Positions 24,235 to 33,872 of a DNA stretch of 64,000 bases are shown here, piece by piece; the first letter of the stretch is position 1; every line of letters begins with the position of its first letter. The notes beneath the pieces were generated by a model, which made no database searches, was not told the DNA's origin, and was given only the letters and a program-made list of their open reading frames with translations. The position numbers were made by a program, and so were the translations under genes. The DNA is taken from contig JAQFVV010006200.1 of the NCBI GenBank assembly GCA_028023455.1, positions 6,768,506-6,832,505 on the forward strand, written 5' to 3'. The DNA is from Epiperipatus broadwayi. Lineage: Eukaryota; Onychophora; Udeonychophora; Euonychophora; Peripatidae.

Positions 24235-24295
24235 GTATGAGATAAAGTGAATGGCTGAAAGGAGCTTGAAAGTTTGTGTTTAAATCCCCTATACT
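24235..24295 (+). promoter_or_regulatory. possible RNA polymerase III box pair inside family D unit
   Basis: GAATGGCTGAAAGGAGC (A-box-like) and GTGTTTAAATCCCC (B-box-like) lie about 30 nt apart. The same pair recurs in the other family D copies; at 58.05-58.08 kb (minus) it reads TAGCTGGAGAGAGC and GTGTTCAAGTCCC. Similar internal promoters are known in the hammerhead-bearing Sm-alpha element of schistosomes. Function here is inferred. Confidence 0.4.
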
Positions 24296-24609
24296 ACATC
24301 TAGACTCCAGATATATAAAATATACTTGTATTTAAAATATTACAAATTCAGCATATATCCTGCCCATTCTCCTTTTGTGTATTTAATAGGATGAGTTCCC
24401 ATACATGAGGGGTCAGAATGACTTAAGGTAAACATGAGTGTGACAATAATATTGGCATTAACAAGAAGTTTGAGTGTTCCATTATTAGATTTTCAATGGT
24501 ATGGATGGCTGAAGAGTTGGAGGGTGGAGTAGATTGAAGCCTGTCCATTAAAATGTGCAGATTTACTATCTTAATATAAACCAAGCACTGATTATATATG
24601 TGTGTGGGA

Positions 24610-24685
24610 AATGATGATCTGGAATAACTGATGAATGTTGGTTTAGTACAAAATATGTATATTGGAGATCATTTATCTTTTTACA
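24610..24685 (+). ncRNA. hammerhead motif, family D, second tandem unit (G12 changed)
   Basis: Core CTGATGA intact at 24628-24634; stem II AATGTTGGTTTAGTAC is weakened; AAAA replaces GAAA; stem I partners GATGATCTGG and GGAGATCATTTATC flank it. Confidence 0.65.
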
Positions 24686-24800
24686 TGTATGTGATTATGG
24701 GTATTGGTTGTATAAGATAGATGGATGACTGATGGAAACTTGAAAGTATGTGTACAAATTCCCTAAATTACATCTAGGCTCGATATATATAAAATATACT

Positions 24801-25515
24801 TGCATTTAAAATATTGAAAAATTTATTGTAGAAGCATATTTGATATTTATCTATTTTTTGAGTATATTTTTAAAAATAAATGTCTATATTTTCACCTTGA
24901 AGGTCATTACCCTGTTATATCATATATACACAAGATTTTAAATTATAATAACAGTAAAAATAATAATTAGTAATTTATACAAAAAATATTTGCAATTAGC
25001 TAACATTTTCTTAAATGAAAAAATCCATTTTGGAAACAAATATTTATATATTTAGCATTAAATATTGTGGTCATATAAATTTTTCAGATATGATGTAACC
25101 AAGATCATAAACAATTAAAGCTGAAAGAATAAGCTAAAATTTCATACTCTACTAAATAATAATAGAACTTATCTAAGCTACATTAAACTAAAATATGAAA
25201 CAAAAATAGTCTCATTTTTCTTTTTTTTCATAACTTTTATATGGATGCATAAACAAACTATAATATTAGAAAGCATAAAATTTAAATTAGCAAAATTGTG
25301 TTATTCAACAGTGATTAAAATTTTATGCTCACCGATGCTACAATCTGTTTAGGCTTGGACGAGAATAAGGGTGACTTCATTTTCATTCACTGTATTCAGC
25401 TTTGACACTACAGAGAAATGGATTAAATATCATAATTTATTAAACTTAGATGTTTATCTCTCTGTTTAATATACCATTTATATTTAAAGATATAAAATGC
25501 ACTAAAACACATGAA
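24801..25515. other. AT-rich stretch, nothing recognised
   Basis: No coding motif or repeat family found. Confidence 0.4.
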
Positions 25516-25860
25516 CACACAAAGCAGAAGACAAAGAAATCTTAATATTGTCGATTGATATAAACTAGCTGAAGAAAACCAGAAACTAGTCTGGGGATAT
25601 TGAATGAGTAGGCACTAGATGGGGATTTTATGCACAAGTTTTTTTGGCATCCATTGATTACTCTAGCTTGCTGTGTGTGGTAATATATATGGTGAGTTTT
25701 GCCTGTTTTACAACAGTTATAGACAAACATAAGAAGTGGTGGTCATGTGATGTTTATTAACTAGCTGAAGACAAAGAAATTTTAATACTGTACGTTGATA
25801 TAAACTATTTTAGTTTATATCAATCTACAGGATTAAGATTTATTTGTCTTCAGCTTTGTG
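25516..25860 (+). mobile_element. rearranged hammerhead family B copy with flanking hairpin
   Basis: A family B unit (about 25568-25760) sits between two copies of AGACAAAGAAATCTTAAT...GATATAAACTA (25525-25566 and 25769-25806). The end of the unit (TTTACAACAG...GGTCATGTGATGTTT, 25708-25755) is inverted relative to the clean family B monomer at 9.85-10.06 kb. A ~42-bp perfect-looking hairpin follows (25764-25854). This is another case of an inversion joined to a hammerhead unit. Confidence 0.65.
25560..25605 (+). ncRNA. damaged hammerhead motif, family B (stem II deleted)
   Basis: CTGAAGA at 25569-25575 is followed after only six bases by GAAA (25582-25585), palindrome ACTAGT and C. The 13-nt stem II region of its sister has been lost. 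TCTGGGGATATTG follows as in the intact copy. Confidence 0.6.
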
Positions 25861-25864
25861 TGTT

Positions 25865-26565
25865 TGTGCATTTTAGCACATTTTATAAATTTATACATTG
25901 GAATAATTAGCCACAAAGTCTAAACGTTTTAGTCATTTCATCTATATTTAAATAATTAATAATTTTATATTGAGTATATGTAAAATCAGATGATAACCAT
26001 GCATTATTAATTAGTAATTGAATTGTTCTCTAATTGCCATGTTTAATAAATTTTTTCACTAAAAAAATATTCATCTTCGACAGTATTTTCAGTTTTTTGT
26101 ATTATATAGGATTATTTAGAATTATAACAGCCAGGAAATCAATCTCAAATCAGCCTATATTTTTTCAAATTTGAAAAGACTAATATTTAAATTACAGAGT
26201 AGAAATATTTCACTTATTTTAAAATTATATATATATATAATTACAAATGTTATGTAGATATGACAAATATTGAATGTATGAAAAGTCAGATGGTGATTTA
26301 AAATACTATTGATTAATAATTGAACCACCCTTTATTTGCTATATTCAACAAATTTTTACAGCAAGAGAATGGACATCTCTAAATGTATTTTCAGTCTTTT
26401 TCTATACATTTTTAGAACTATTACAAAAGAAGAGCAATCTCAAATCTATATATTTTAAAGGGTGTTGATGATATAAGAGTGCAATTCTGGTTGTGCTGCT
26501 TTATATAACTCTCTATAAAAACTATAAAATATTATTGAACACAGTAGCTGGAGAGCAGTGTAGTA
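25865..26565. other. AT-rich stretch with two similar halves
   Basis: About 25915-26165 and 26250-26450 share blocks such as GAATTATTA/ATTGAATTG...ATTTGC and CAATCTCAAATC, suggesting an old tandem duplication of about 285 bp. No coding motif. Confidence 0.4.
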
Positions 26566-26569
26566 CTTT

Positions 26570-27990
26570 GATGACTATAAAATAGAGAGAGCAATAGAAA
26601 GACTAGAAAGAGGTGTAGAGATACCAATAATAGATGGCAAGGGAGTGTATACATTATCAGGTCTTTTATTTGCTGATGATCTTCTTGTGAACAGAAAGTA
26701 GGGAAGATATGAAAGTTATGCTGAAGATAGGTGCAAGGGTAGATAAAGAGATAGAGATTAAATTTAGTAAAAAAAAATTTATCAAAAGTAATGATGATAA
26801 ATGCTGGGGGAAAAAAGAGAAAGAATTCTTATTGGGGGGATATAAAGTTAAATGTGATGAATAGATATAACTAGTTTAGAATTGTCTTAAGTAATCAGAG
26901 AAATTGCTTGGATGAATGGGAGGCAAAATTGATAAGTAAAGCAAAGAAAAGAAAGAGATTGATAAAAAAATTAGCAGTGCTTTCATATGATAAATATGAT
27001 GTAGCTAGAATTGTATGAAAGGAAATGACAGTAGCAGAATTAACTTATGGTAATGATGCATTATGTGTTAGTAAATGGGTGTTGATTACTTAGAAAAAGT
27101 ACAAAAAGAAGTAGGAAGACATGCATTACATGCAGATGTGTGGATTGCAAAGGATGCAATTCAAAAAGAAATGGGTTAGTCAAGTTTTTATATGAGAGAT
27201 GCAAAAAGTAAAATAAAAATGTTAGGTAGATTACAATATATGGATAGTAAGAGAATAGTCAAAATAGTATTTAATTGGGTTATGAGTAAAGAACAGGCAA
27301 TAAGATGAGTGAGAAGGATAGTACAGTATGCAGACGCTTTCAATAAAGACTTTATATCAGTATACTTGTACAAAAGGTGGAATGATTGTGTTAGGCAAAT
27401 TGTTGAGTGTTACAGTGGCAAAGATTGGGATAAAAGAATAGATGCATTAATAAAAAATAGGGAGCTGGAGAGATGGAGAACCACTATGGAGAGTAAAAGG
27501 AGTTTAAATATATATTGAAGTAAACAGAATAATGGGTGTGAGTTAATTTATGATAATAGCAAAGAAAGTAATTTACTGTTTAAGGCTTCAACAGGATCAT
27601 TAGTAACAAGGGAATATATGTATAAATGGAGAAATGTGCTCAGATTTAATCTGCAAGTTATATAAGGAAGGCATGGAAAATATTAGCATCTGCTAATAGA
27701 ATCTAAATTTTTACAAGCAGAAAGAGTACAAATAATGATGTTGTAAGAGAATAAATATAAACAATGTGAATGTAGAGAAAGTGGGTTCTTGATTTTCATG
27801 CTGAGTTTGGAAAAATATAAGGGGGCTAGATATGAAGGCCATAGAGTGAATAAAGATGTTGTGGAAGTGGGATGGAGCAGGATAAAAAAATGGGAAAAAA
27901 TAGGGTGACAAATGGAATGGAAAAGTATGGTAACTAACACAATTCTCTGGGCATAGTGGCTGAAAGCATTGTATCACATTGCATCACTTG
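26570..27990 (+). mobile_element. second copy of the 16.3-kb LINE family, 5'-truncated, decayed
   Basis: Plus-strand frames align with the minus-strand LINE at 16309-18388: TIERLERGVEIP, GLLFADDLLV (motif C at about 26660-26690), KEMTVAELTYGNDA, and at 27309-27518 an open stretch with YLYKRWNDCVRQIVECYSGK and IKNRELERW. It ends near 27985 with GTATCACATTGCATCACTTG, a TCACA-rich tail like that of the other copy. Truncation is further 3' than in the other copy, so fingers and motif A are missing. Stops and frameshifts are common. Confidence 0.85.
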
Positions 27991-28439
27991 ACTTTACTTA
28001 TATCAACAGCATGGAGGAGAAGATTGAGGCATTTGTAATATTATAGTAGTTAGTTTTCAGCTAACAGTGATATCAAACCAGGGTTTTGTATTATTTTAAA
28101 TTTATTTCCATCACAATTTCCTTTTCAAAGTACTGATTACATTTTTAGATGCATTATTTAACCCTTAATGACTGATAAAGGGTATAATTGATTAAAATAG
28201 ATTTTCATTTACATTTGATACTAGTGTCAGGATATTAGACATCATCTTAAAAATATTATTATCTTTCAACTTGATCATAACTTTTTGCACTTTTGATAAC
28301 TCCTCCCTGTTGTTGGTTTTATGTTTTATCAGTATAAAGTTTTTATAGTATAAATAGTGATAACACACATTAACTATTTTTAAATAATCATGAAGGCAAA
28401 ACATATACAATAATGAGAATACAATGAGAATAAGTTGGG
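27991..28439. other. AT-rich stretch, no gene seen
   Basis: A 94-codon minus frame (28192-28476) runs into the hammerhead cluster and has no motif. Confidence 0.4.
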
Positions 28440-28619
28440 GAAACAAATTATCAACATATCTGAAAGTTTCAGACATCTATATGTCTTCAAATCCAGGTAT
28501 CTAATTGAAATAGCTATATGGAAATAAACAAAATTCAGGTACACTATTTATTAATAGCCTTAAAAATATATCACCAAAGCCTTAAAAGCTGGGCTTAAGT
28601 GTGTATTCAGATCAAGTGT

Positions 28620-28680
28620 CTGAATATTCTAGTGCCTCACTAACAAGAGCCAAAACTGCTTTGTAAATAGGGATATACTT
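28620..28680 (+). ncRNA. strongly decayed hammerhead motif, family A
   Basis: TAGTGCCTCA is followed by CTAACAA (from CTGATGA) and GAGCC, then AAAACTGCTTTG with most of stem II missing. Recognised only by alignment to the copy at 28935. Confidence 0.45.
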
Positions 28681-28934
28681 TCTCTTGTGATAAATATTGA
28701 AAGGCTTGTTTAAAGCTATTATTGTTTGGTTTTTAAAGATTTGGTGATGTTATATTGCTAAGGCTATTAACATATGAAGTAAATGATTTTTTTTTTAGTT
28801 TCATAGGGATATTTAAGTTAGATAGCTCGATTTGAAGATATATAGATGTCTGAAAATTTAAGAGTTTCTTCTTAATAGTTAAGTATTTGATAAGTGCTGG
28901 ATTTGAGTTTGTATTTTAGATCTAGTATTTGAAT

Positions 28935-28990
28935 GTCCTAGCACCTCATTGATAAAAGCCATTAGATCAAAACTAGTTTGGGATGGGGAT
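28935..28990 (+). ncRNA. decayed hammerhead motif, family A
   Basis: GTCCTAGCACCTCA, then TTGATAA (core changed at two positions), AAGCCATTAGATC, AAAA, palindrome ACTAGT (28972-28977), then TTGGGATGGGGATAATTC. Stem I partners are still visible. Predicted inactive: C3, G8 and G12 positions changed. Confidence 0.6.
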
Positions 28991-29069
28991 AATTCTAGAT
29001 AGAGGTTTTAAATGCTTTCCCTTGGGAATTTATCAAAAAGCTTGTTTAGACATATTTCTATATTGTAGC

Positions 29070-30100
29070 TATTTGGCTGCAAAATTAACAGTTTCAGAAC
29101 AAAATTAATCGCCTATGCACCAAACTCTTCTAGAGAGGGAAGACTGTGGCCATCAGCCTCTGACAAATCCAGCTGCCTCAGAGGTTCAATGGCTTGTCTT
29201 TCCACTCTATTCAAGCAGCCATCCTCCAAAAAACACACAATACGCTACATAATCTGATACATTCCTTTGGCTATAACAACATCACTGAAAAGATTTCACC
29301 AACAGATCGACCCCCACCAGGGAAAATGCCATGGATATCATCCCTTATCAATCTTCTAAGTCAATACAAACAAATCATGGACACCAATTTCGACATTAAA
29401 ATCACCTTGTGGGATGCGTACCACCTAATCAACCCACATCCTCAACCTCCCAAAAGTAGCCTCAACCTCACAAACCAAAAATTAATTACCCACTTTAAAA
29501 GATGGTGTCTGGAGCCTAAGTATCTGGACTTCATCATCAAAATTAACCTTAGCACGCTTCCCACAAATTGGTTCCTATTTTACTGAAGAGGTAACTCCAA
29601 CATTGATCCAATCTGCAGTTTATGTTCTCATGAAGAGGAAACCATTGAGCACTTCTTATATCACTGTCCAAACCTTAAAACAGTCAGAGATATAGTCTTC
29701 ACCAACTCCAATATCAGACCGGACCTAATTCTCTTGCCCATAAAAGTGATCCACACCGGAACATTTGCTATCATTAGACTATCCATTTTCATTCTCTATG
29801 CAATCTGGGTAGTACGTGGCAAGTTTATAATGGAACTGCCCCACCTGGACCCAGATCTGTTGTTCTGTGAAACAATAAAGAAAATCAGGAAAAGAGATGA
29901 GCTCATCTCTCCCAAAAAATCCTTTGAGAACACCTGGAACCTATTAACCCTCCCTACTAATAACAACAGAACAACAAACATGCTAGCCTACTAAACCACT
30001 CATAAGAACTTTCAGAACTTAGCATAATCTCATTTAACCTAGTATATATCCTTTCTAATTTGTACACAAAGTAATTAATAAATATATTTTTGAAACAGTA
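29070..30100 (+). mobile_element. LINE C-terminal fragment, nearly open reading frame
   Basis: The + frame 29194-29994 is open for 267 codons except one TGA at 29584-29586. It contains FHSIQAAILQKTHNTLHN near the start, then CSLCSHEEETIEHFLYHCP (29614 onward; C-x2-C...H-x4-C zinc motif found after the RT domain in R2/R4-, CR1- and Jockey-like LINEs), then a hydrophobic stretch and KKIRKRDELISPKK. Stops at 29131 and 29161 interrupt the upstream extension. The region is visibly richer in G+C than its surroundings, so it is likely a younger insertion. The RT catalytic core is absent. It is a different family from the LINE at 26.6 kb. The 3' UTR ends in an A/T-rich tail near 30090. Confidence 0.7.
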
Positions 30101-30499
30101 CTATATTAACAATAAAGTTGGTGCATGTTCCTTAAGTTTAGAGTTAATTAGTGCCTGAAGAAATAGTATTTAATCTTTCCACATGTTTTTTTAAGAATAA
30201 AGGATAATTATTTAAATATTTTTTCTCATCAATTAATGATATCAGAATTTTCGCTTATGTTTAACATAAGTTGAATATTTAAAAATTCATTATAAATTAT
30301 AAAGGGTTATAGAAGAGAGAAAAAAGTATAAAATAAATATTTTTTAAAAATTCTGTCTCTCTTTGTTAATTCATTTATCATTTTTTGATTTTAATTTTAA
30401 TGTTAAAAAATACTAAGTAAAAAAGTTTTCTATTTCTTAAGTATTCATAAATTTTAATTTTAACTTATAAGAGAGTGGAATAAATCAAGTTTTAAAAGA

Positions 30500-32880
30500 A
30501 AAGAAATTTTTTTTTTTAATGTTTGTTAAATTTTACTTTAATTAATAAGAATTTTTTTTCTTTATCTCTTTTCAATATAACGGAGTGTTCATCAAATCGG
30601 TGTAATTAACAAATTATCTTGTTTTTTGGTATAGAAAAACATCTATAATTAAAGAATCATTTCAAAACTATGAGAGTATTTTTTAAAATTAAAAAATGAA
30701 AACAAGCACAGATGATTTTTTTTGTTTGTAATTGAAAAAAAAAAGGAAATTAACTGAACAATTCCTTCTTCAGAAATAAAAATAATTTGTCAGGGTTTAA
30801 TTTTATCATGTAGGAGATAGGATTGTGATTGGTTGAAGACAGGGTTGTTCCAAAATTAGGAGTGAAGGTTAATCAGAAAACCTAAGTGTCTTGTAAAAAG
30901 CAGCCATTTTTTGACCCAGCTGCTGAAGAAGAGTACAATGAAAAAAATCTAATCAAACTTCTGAATAATACAGTAGCGGAAGTTTTAACCAAACTATTGA
31001 GATCAGTCATTCCTGCTTTAGCTGCTAAAAAAGAAAGCAGATACGAAAATTCAGCTGTTTAAAAATGTTTTCAACAATAAAAACTAAGTGCTAAGTTAAG
31101 ATAAAAGCCAAGCAACATCTACCACCATGTTACCTGCTTCACTAGAAAAATGTAACGGGAAAGAAAAATGCCCCTGAAACAATCTGCAACAAGAACTTAT
31201 CTCCAGGCAAAAGCATAACTGTCTTTAAGTATTAGCCTGACCCAGGAATTTTAAAGGAAAGAAAATGAATAAATTCTTGCTGTTTGTTAGTGTAAAATAT
31301 CCTATTACAAAATGAAAAAAAGGAAATAACTGTGCAAAATTAACCTGAAATTAAGAAGCCTTCAAGAGCAACATCTACATGTAAAACCTGTAAATTACAA
31401 ATGGAAAGAAGGAATCCAAAGAAAATTAAATCCATGGGATAAGTATTTTCTTTTTTTGGTGTGCACATTAAATCGAAATTTATAAATGTTTTTAAAATTA
31501 AGTAGCATTTAGTATTAATTAATTTTTTATTAGGAGTCTTTTTAGTTGAACATGTTTTTTTAATTCAGTGATATTTTTTTCCTCTTTCACAATTATAAGA
31601 GTTTTTTAAAGTAATTTTTTTTTTTTTTCATATGTCATAGCATCTGCCGGGACGCGAACCCACACCCGTCTGCAACCAACTACTTGCTTGCATGGCGGTT
31701 GCGATACCTCTCGGCTAACAACGCAAGACTAAAGTAATTTTTAAGTAATTTATTTTATAAAATTTGACATGTCTTTTTTTTTGTTTTATACCCCCCCCAC
31801 CCAATAATATACAAAAGGGATAAACTAATTTTAAATGCTCTTTTCTCTGTTTGAAAAACTATTTTCCAACTTTTGTTATTTAATGAAATAATTTCATGAA
31901 AGCAAAAGTTAATTGATTTAAGGAATAAAAATTAACCGGTTAATTAATTTATTTAAATGAAATTATATCTTTTGGTAAGAATATATAAAGCAAAAGTACC
32001 ATCTTATGTCAATTCTTTTTTAATTTTATTTATTGTTAATCAATTACTTTATTAAATAATTGTTTACAAATATTCTGTTGAAGTCTTTATTCTTCTAGAT
32101 ATCTGTTACGTGAATTGGCAATGCGTGTGACTGATTTCAATACAGATTAGAATTTGAGAGATTGTTTTCAAATTATTCAAGTAATATTATTTTAAAATAA
32201 ATTAGAATAAGCTGGTATATTTATTTATCTTTTGCTCAAAGTAACTGTTCATAAAGTTTTTGCTTCCTGAACTAGATTAGAGCATAATGGTTAATTATAT
32301 AGATGTAAGGGTTATTTGGGTGTTTGGACATTGAGATAATAACCCTCGATGATGCAAAGATTCTTCAAAGTTCATGCATTGAATTTTTATATATTTTTTT
32401 ATTATTAGAAATGAAGTTTATAATTGGCCAGTACCTTAATAATACTATGCAGCTAGATCATTGATAATGATCAGCATGTTTCAGTACCTCAAAATTATTT
32501 GATTTTCTATATTCTGATTGATTAGCACTTAAGTATGTGCATCCAAATAATTGTCTCATATTTCTGCTGTAAGTTCAGCAATGACTAGACAATTAGTATG
32601 TCTATAGTAGACTCCTTTCAAATCCAGTCACAAACCTGACTATTGATTTTGACTGTTTTTTCTTGATTGCTGATGAATGATTAGTATTCTTCTATAATGC
32701 TGGAGATGTACTTTATGTTTTTGTTCATGCTGACTATATTCTCTTATGCTCTTTGCTCATTTTTATATTCTTTTTATATTTGTGATCTTTGGCGATGACA
32801 ATGGGAATGTCCCAACTCCATATTGACCCCTAATTACTTTCACATACAATTACAATATATATAGTGTAGTTGTATTAATT
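30500..32880. repeat. diverged ~2.3-kb duplicate of 61.1-63.5 kb, copy 1
   Basis: Long collinear similarity to 61080-63490 in the same orientation. Shared blocks include CATGTAGG-GA-AGGATTGTGATT (30808 and 61331), TTTTAATTAATAC/CAGATTAGA (32140 region), AATAAATTAGAATAAGCTG (32197 and 62803) and GATCAGCATGTTTC (32468 and 63066). Near its start are two CCAAT-like sites (ATTGGTT, TTAATCAG) and a TAAAAAG, as a promoter might have, but no protein can be read across both copies. It could be a duplicated gene relic or a large non-coding repeat. Confidence 0.7.
31607..31742 (-). mobile_element. tRNA-derived SINE (subfamily 2) with 13-bp target-site duplication
   Basis: TAAAGTAATTTTT flanks the element at 31607-31619 and 31730-31742. 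Minus strand: TTAGCCGAGAGGTATCGC (A-box), CATGCAAGCAAGTAG, GGGTTCGCGTCCC (B-box), CAGATGCTATGACATATG and an A tail. The duplicate at 61.1-63.5 kb lacks it (about 62030-62060), an independent empty site. Its closest relative in the window is the copy at 56.09 kb. Confidence 0.92.
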
Positions 32881-33012
32881 AATTTATATTATTTATGATA
32901 ATATATATATATATATATTTGATAACAGATGGTGTTCTATCAAAAAACACTGTCAAGCATAGTTTTCTGTTTACATAAACGTCAGAGCGAGTATTCACTA
33001 TCTCTAACTTTA

Positions 33013-33070
33013 ATTCCACTTTCAGATCATGATTTCAAGCTATTTGCTATCGTCAGTGAAAGACAGGAAT
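33013..33070 (-). ncRNA. hammerhead ribozyme, family C, predicted intact
   Basis: 58 nt on the minus strand. Stem I: ATTCC/GGAAT and CTTTCA/TGAAAG separated by a TGT/T internal loop. Core CTGACGA (position 7 is free to vary), stem II AGC/AAATA/GCT, GAAA, palindromic stem III ATCATGAT, cleavage after the C complementary to 33025. All invariant bases are present. Identical to the motif at 33671-33728 except at position 7. Confidence 0.88.
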
Positions 33071-33261
33071 AAGAAACTAGATCTAAATACAAACTCTGAG
33101 CATTTATGAAACAGTTTCTATTCAGCTTGCAAGCATGAATCTTTTAGACACATTAATGTCTTCAAACTCAGCATAGCAAAGTGGAATTAAAGTTAGAGAT
33201 AGTGAATACTTGCTCTGACATTTATGTAAACAGAAAACTACACTTGACGGTGTTTTTGGTA

Positions 33262-33320
33262 GAATGCAAATAGCTTGAAATCATAGCAAATAGCTTGAAA
33301 TCATGATCTAAAAGTGGAAT
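33262..33320 (+). ncRNA. truncated hammerhead motif, family C
   Basis: The AGCAAATAGCTTGAAATCAT segment is repeated twice (33265-33305), followed by ATCATGAT, C (33308) and TAAAAGTGGAAT. The 5' strand of stem I and the CTGANGA core are missing, so it cannot cleave alone. It still marks a unit boundary. Confidence 0.65.
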
Positions 33321-33670
33321 TAAAGTTAGAGATAGTGAATACTCGCTCTGACATTTATGTAAACAGAAAATTATGCTTGACAGTGTTTTTGGTAGAACAC
33401 CATCTGTTATCATAAATACAAGCGTTAGCAAGTTTTTTAACTTGTGTTTTTTTGTTTTTCATAAATGTACCTTTGAGGTCTTTCTTGCAATGATGTATAT
33501 TGCAGAGGCTTCTACTATGTGGTGATGCTGAACTGAGATCAGACCCATGTAGCTATCTGGCTTGCTATGCTGAGTTTGAAGACATTAACGTGTCTAAAAG
33601 ATTCACGCTTGCAAGCTGAATAGAAACTGTTTCATAAATGCTCAGAGTTTGTGTTTAGATCTAGTTTCTT

Positions 33671-33728
33671 ATTCCTGTCTTTCACTGATGATAGCAAATA
33701 GCTTGAAATCATGATCTGAAAGTGGAAT
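33671..33728 (+). ncRNA. hammerhead ribozyme, family C, predicted intact
   Basis: ATTCC (33671-33675), TGT loop, CTTTCA, core CTGATGA (33685-33691), stem II AGC/AAATA/GCT, GAAA (33705-33708), palindrome ATCATGAT (33708-33715), C17 at 33716, then TGAAAG, T, GGAAT (33724-33728). Stem I is fully paired on both sides of its internal loop. Predicted self-cleavage between 33716 and 33717. Since stem III has no loop, folding is expected to need two molecules or two tandem units. Confidence 0.9.
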
Positions 33729-33872
33729 TAAAGTTAGAGATAGTGAATACTCACTCTGACGTTTATGTAAACAGAAAACTATGCTTGATGGTGTTTTTGG
33801 TAGAACGCCATCTGTTATCATAAATACAAGCGTTAGCAAGTTTTTTAACTTGCGTTTTTTTGTTTTTCATAT

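Larger units (their letters stand above)
24075..24800 (+). mobile_element. direct tandem pair of hammerhead family D units
   Basis: Two head-to-tail family D units: landmarks TAATATAAACCAAGCACTGATTATA occur at about 24099 and 24574, and the core motif recurs 476 bp apart (24152 and 24628). The stretch between is one full monomer: hammerhead, CACATGTATGTGGTCATG, GGTTGTAT, the pol III-like boxes, a long AT-rich body, GGGGTCAGAATGA, and GGATGGCTGAAGAGTTG. No protein is encoded. The arrangement is what reverse transcription of an oligomeric or circular RNA would leave. Confidence 0.8.
28440..29062 (+). mobile_element. hammerhead family A cluster (inverted piece plus two direct units)
   Basis: Begins with an inverted piece (GTTTCAGACATCTATATGTC at 28465) and continues with direct units. 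Two hammerhead sites lie about 315 bp apart (28620-28680 and 28935-28990). Shared landmarks with the 6.3-7.1 kb palindrome include GACATATAGATGTCTGAAA, TTTAGATCTAG and AAAAAGCTTGTTTAGA. The copy is much more diverged than the palindrome. Confidence 0.7.
32930..33872. mobile_element. hammerhead family C locus: inverted and tandem units
   Basis: The left arm (32932-33180) is inverted relative to 33565-33815. Between and after them are direct units: the post-ribozyme body TGGAATTAAAGTTAGAGATA...TATGTAAACAG...CATCTGTTATCATAAATACA occurs at about 33311 and 33723, so two direct ribozyme sites are 408 bp apart (C at 33308 and 33716). That interval is a complete monomer. The last unit stops at 33872 in an (AT)n tract. 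Copies are very alike, so this is probably the youngest hammerhead locus here. Confidence 0.88.
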
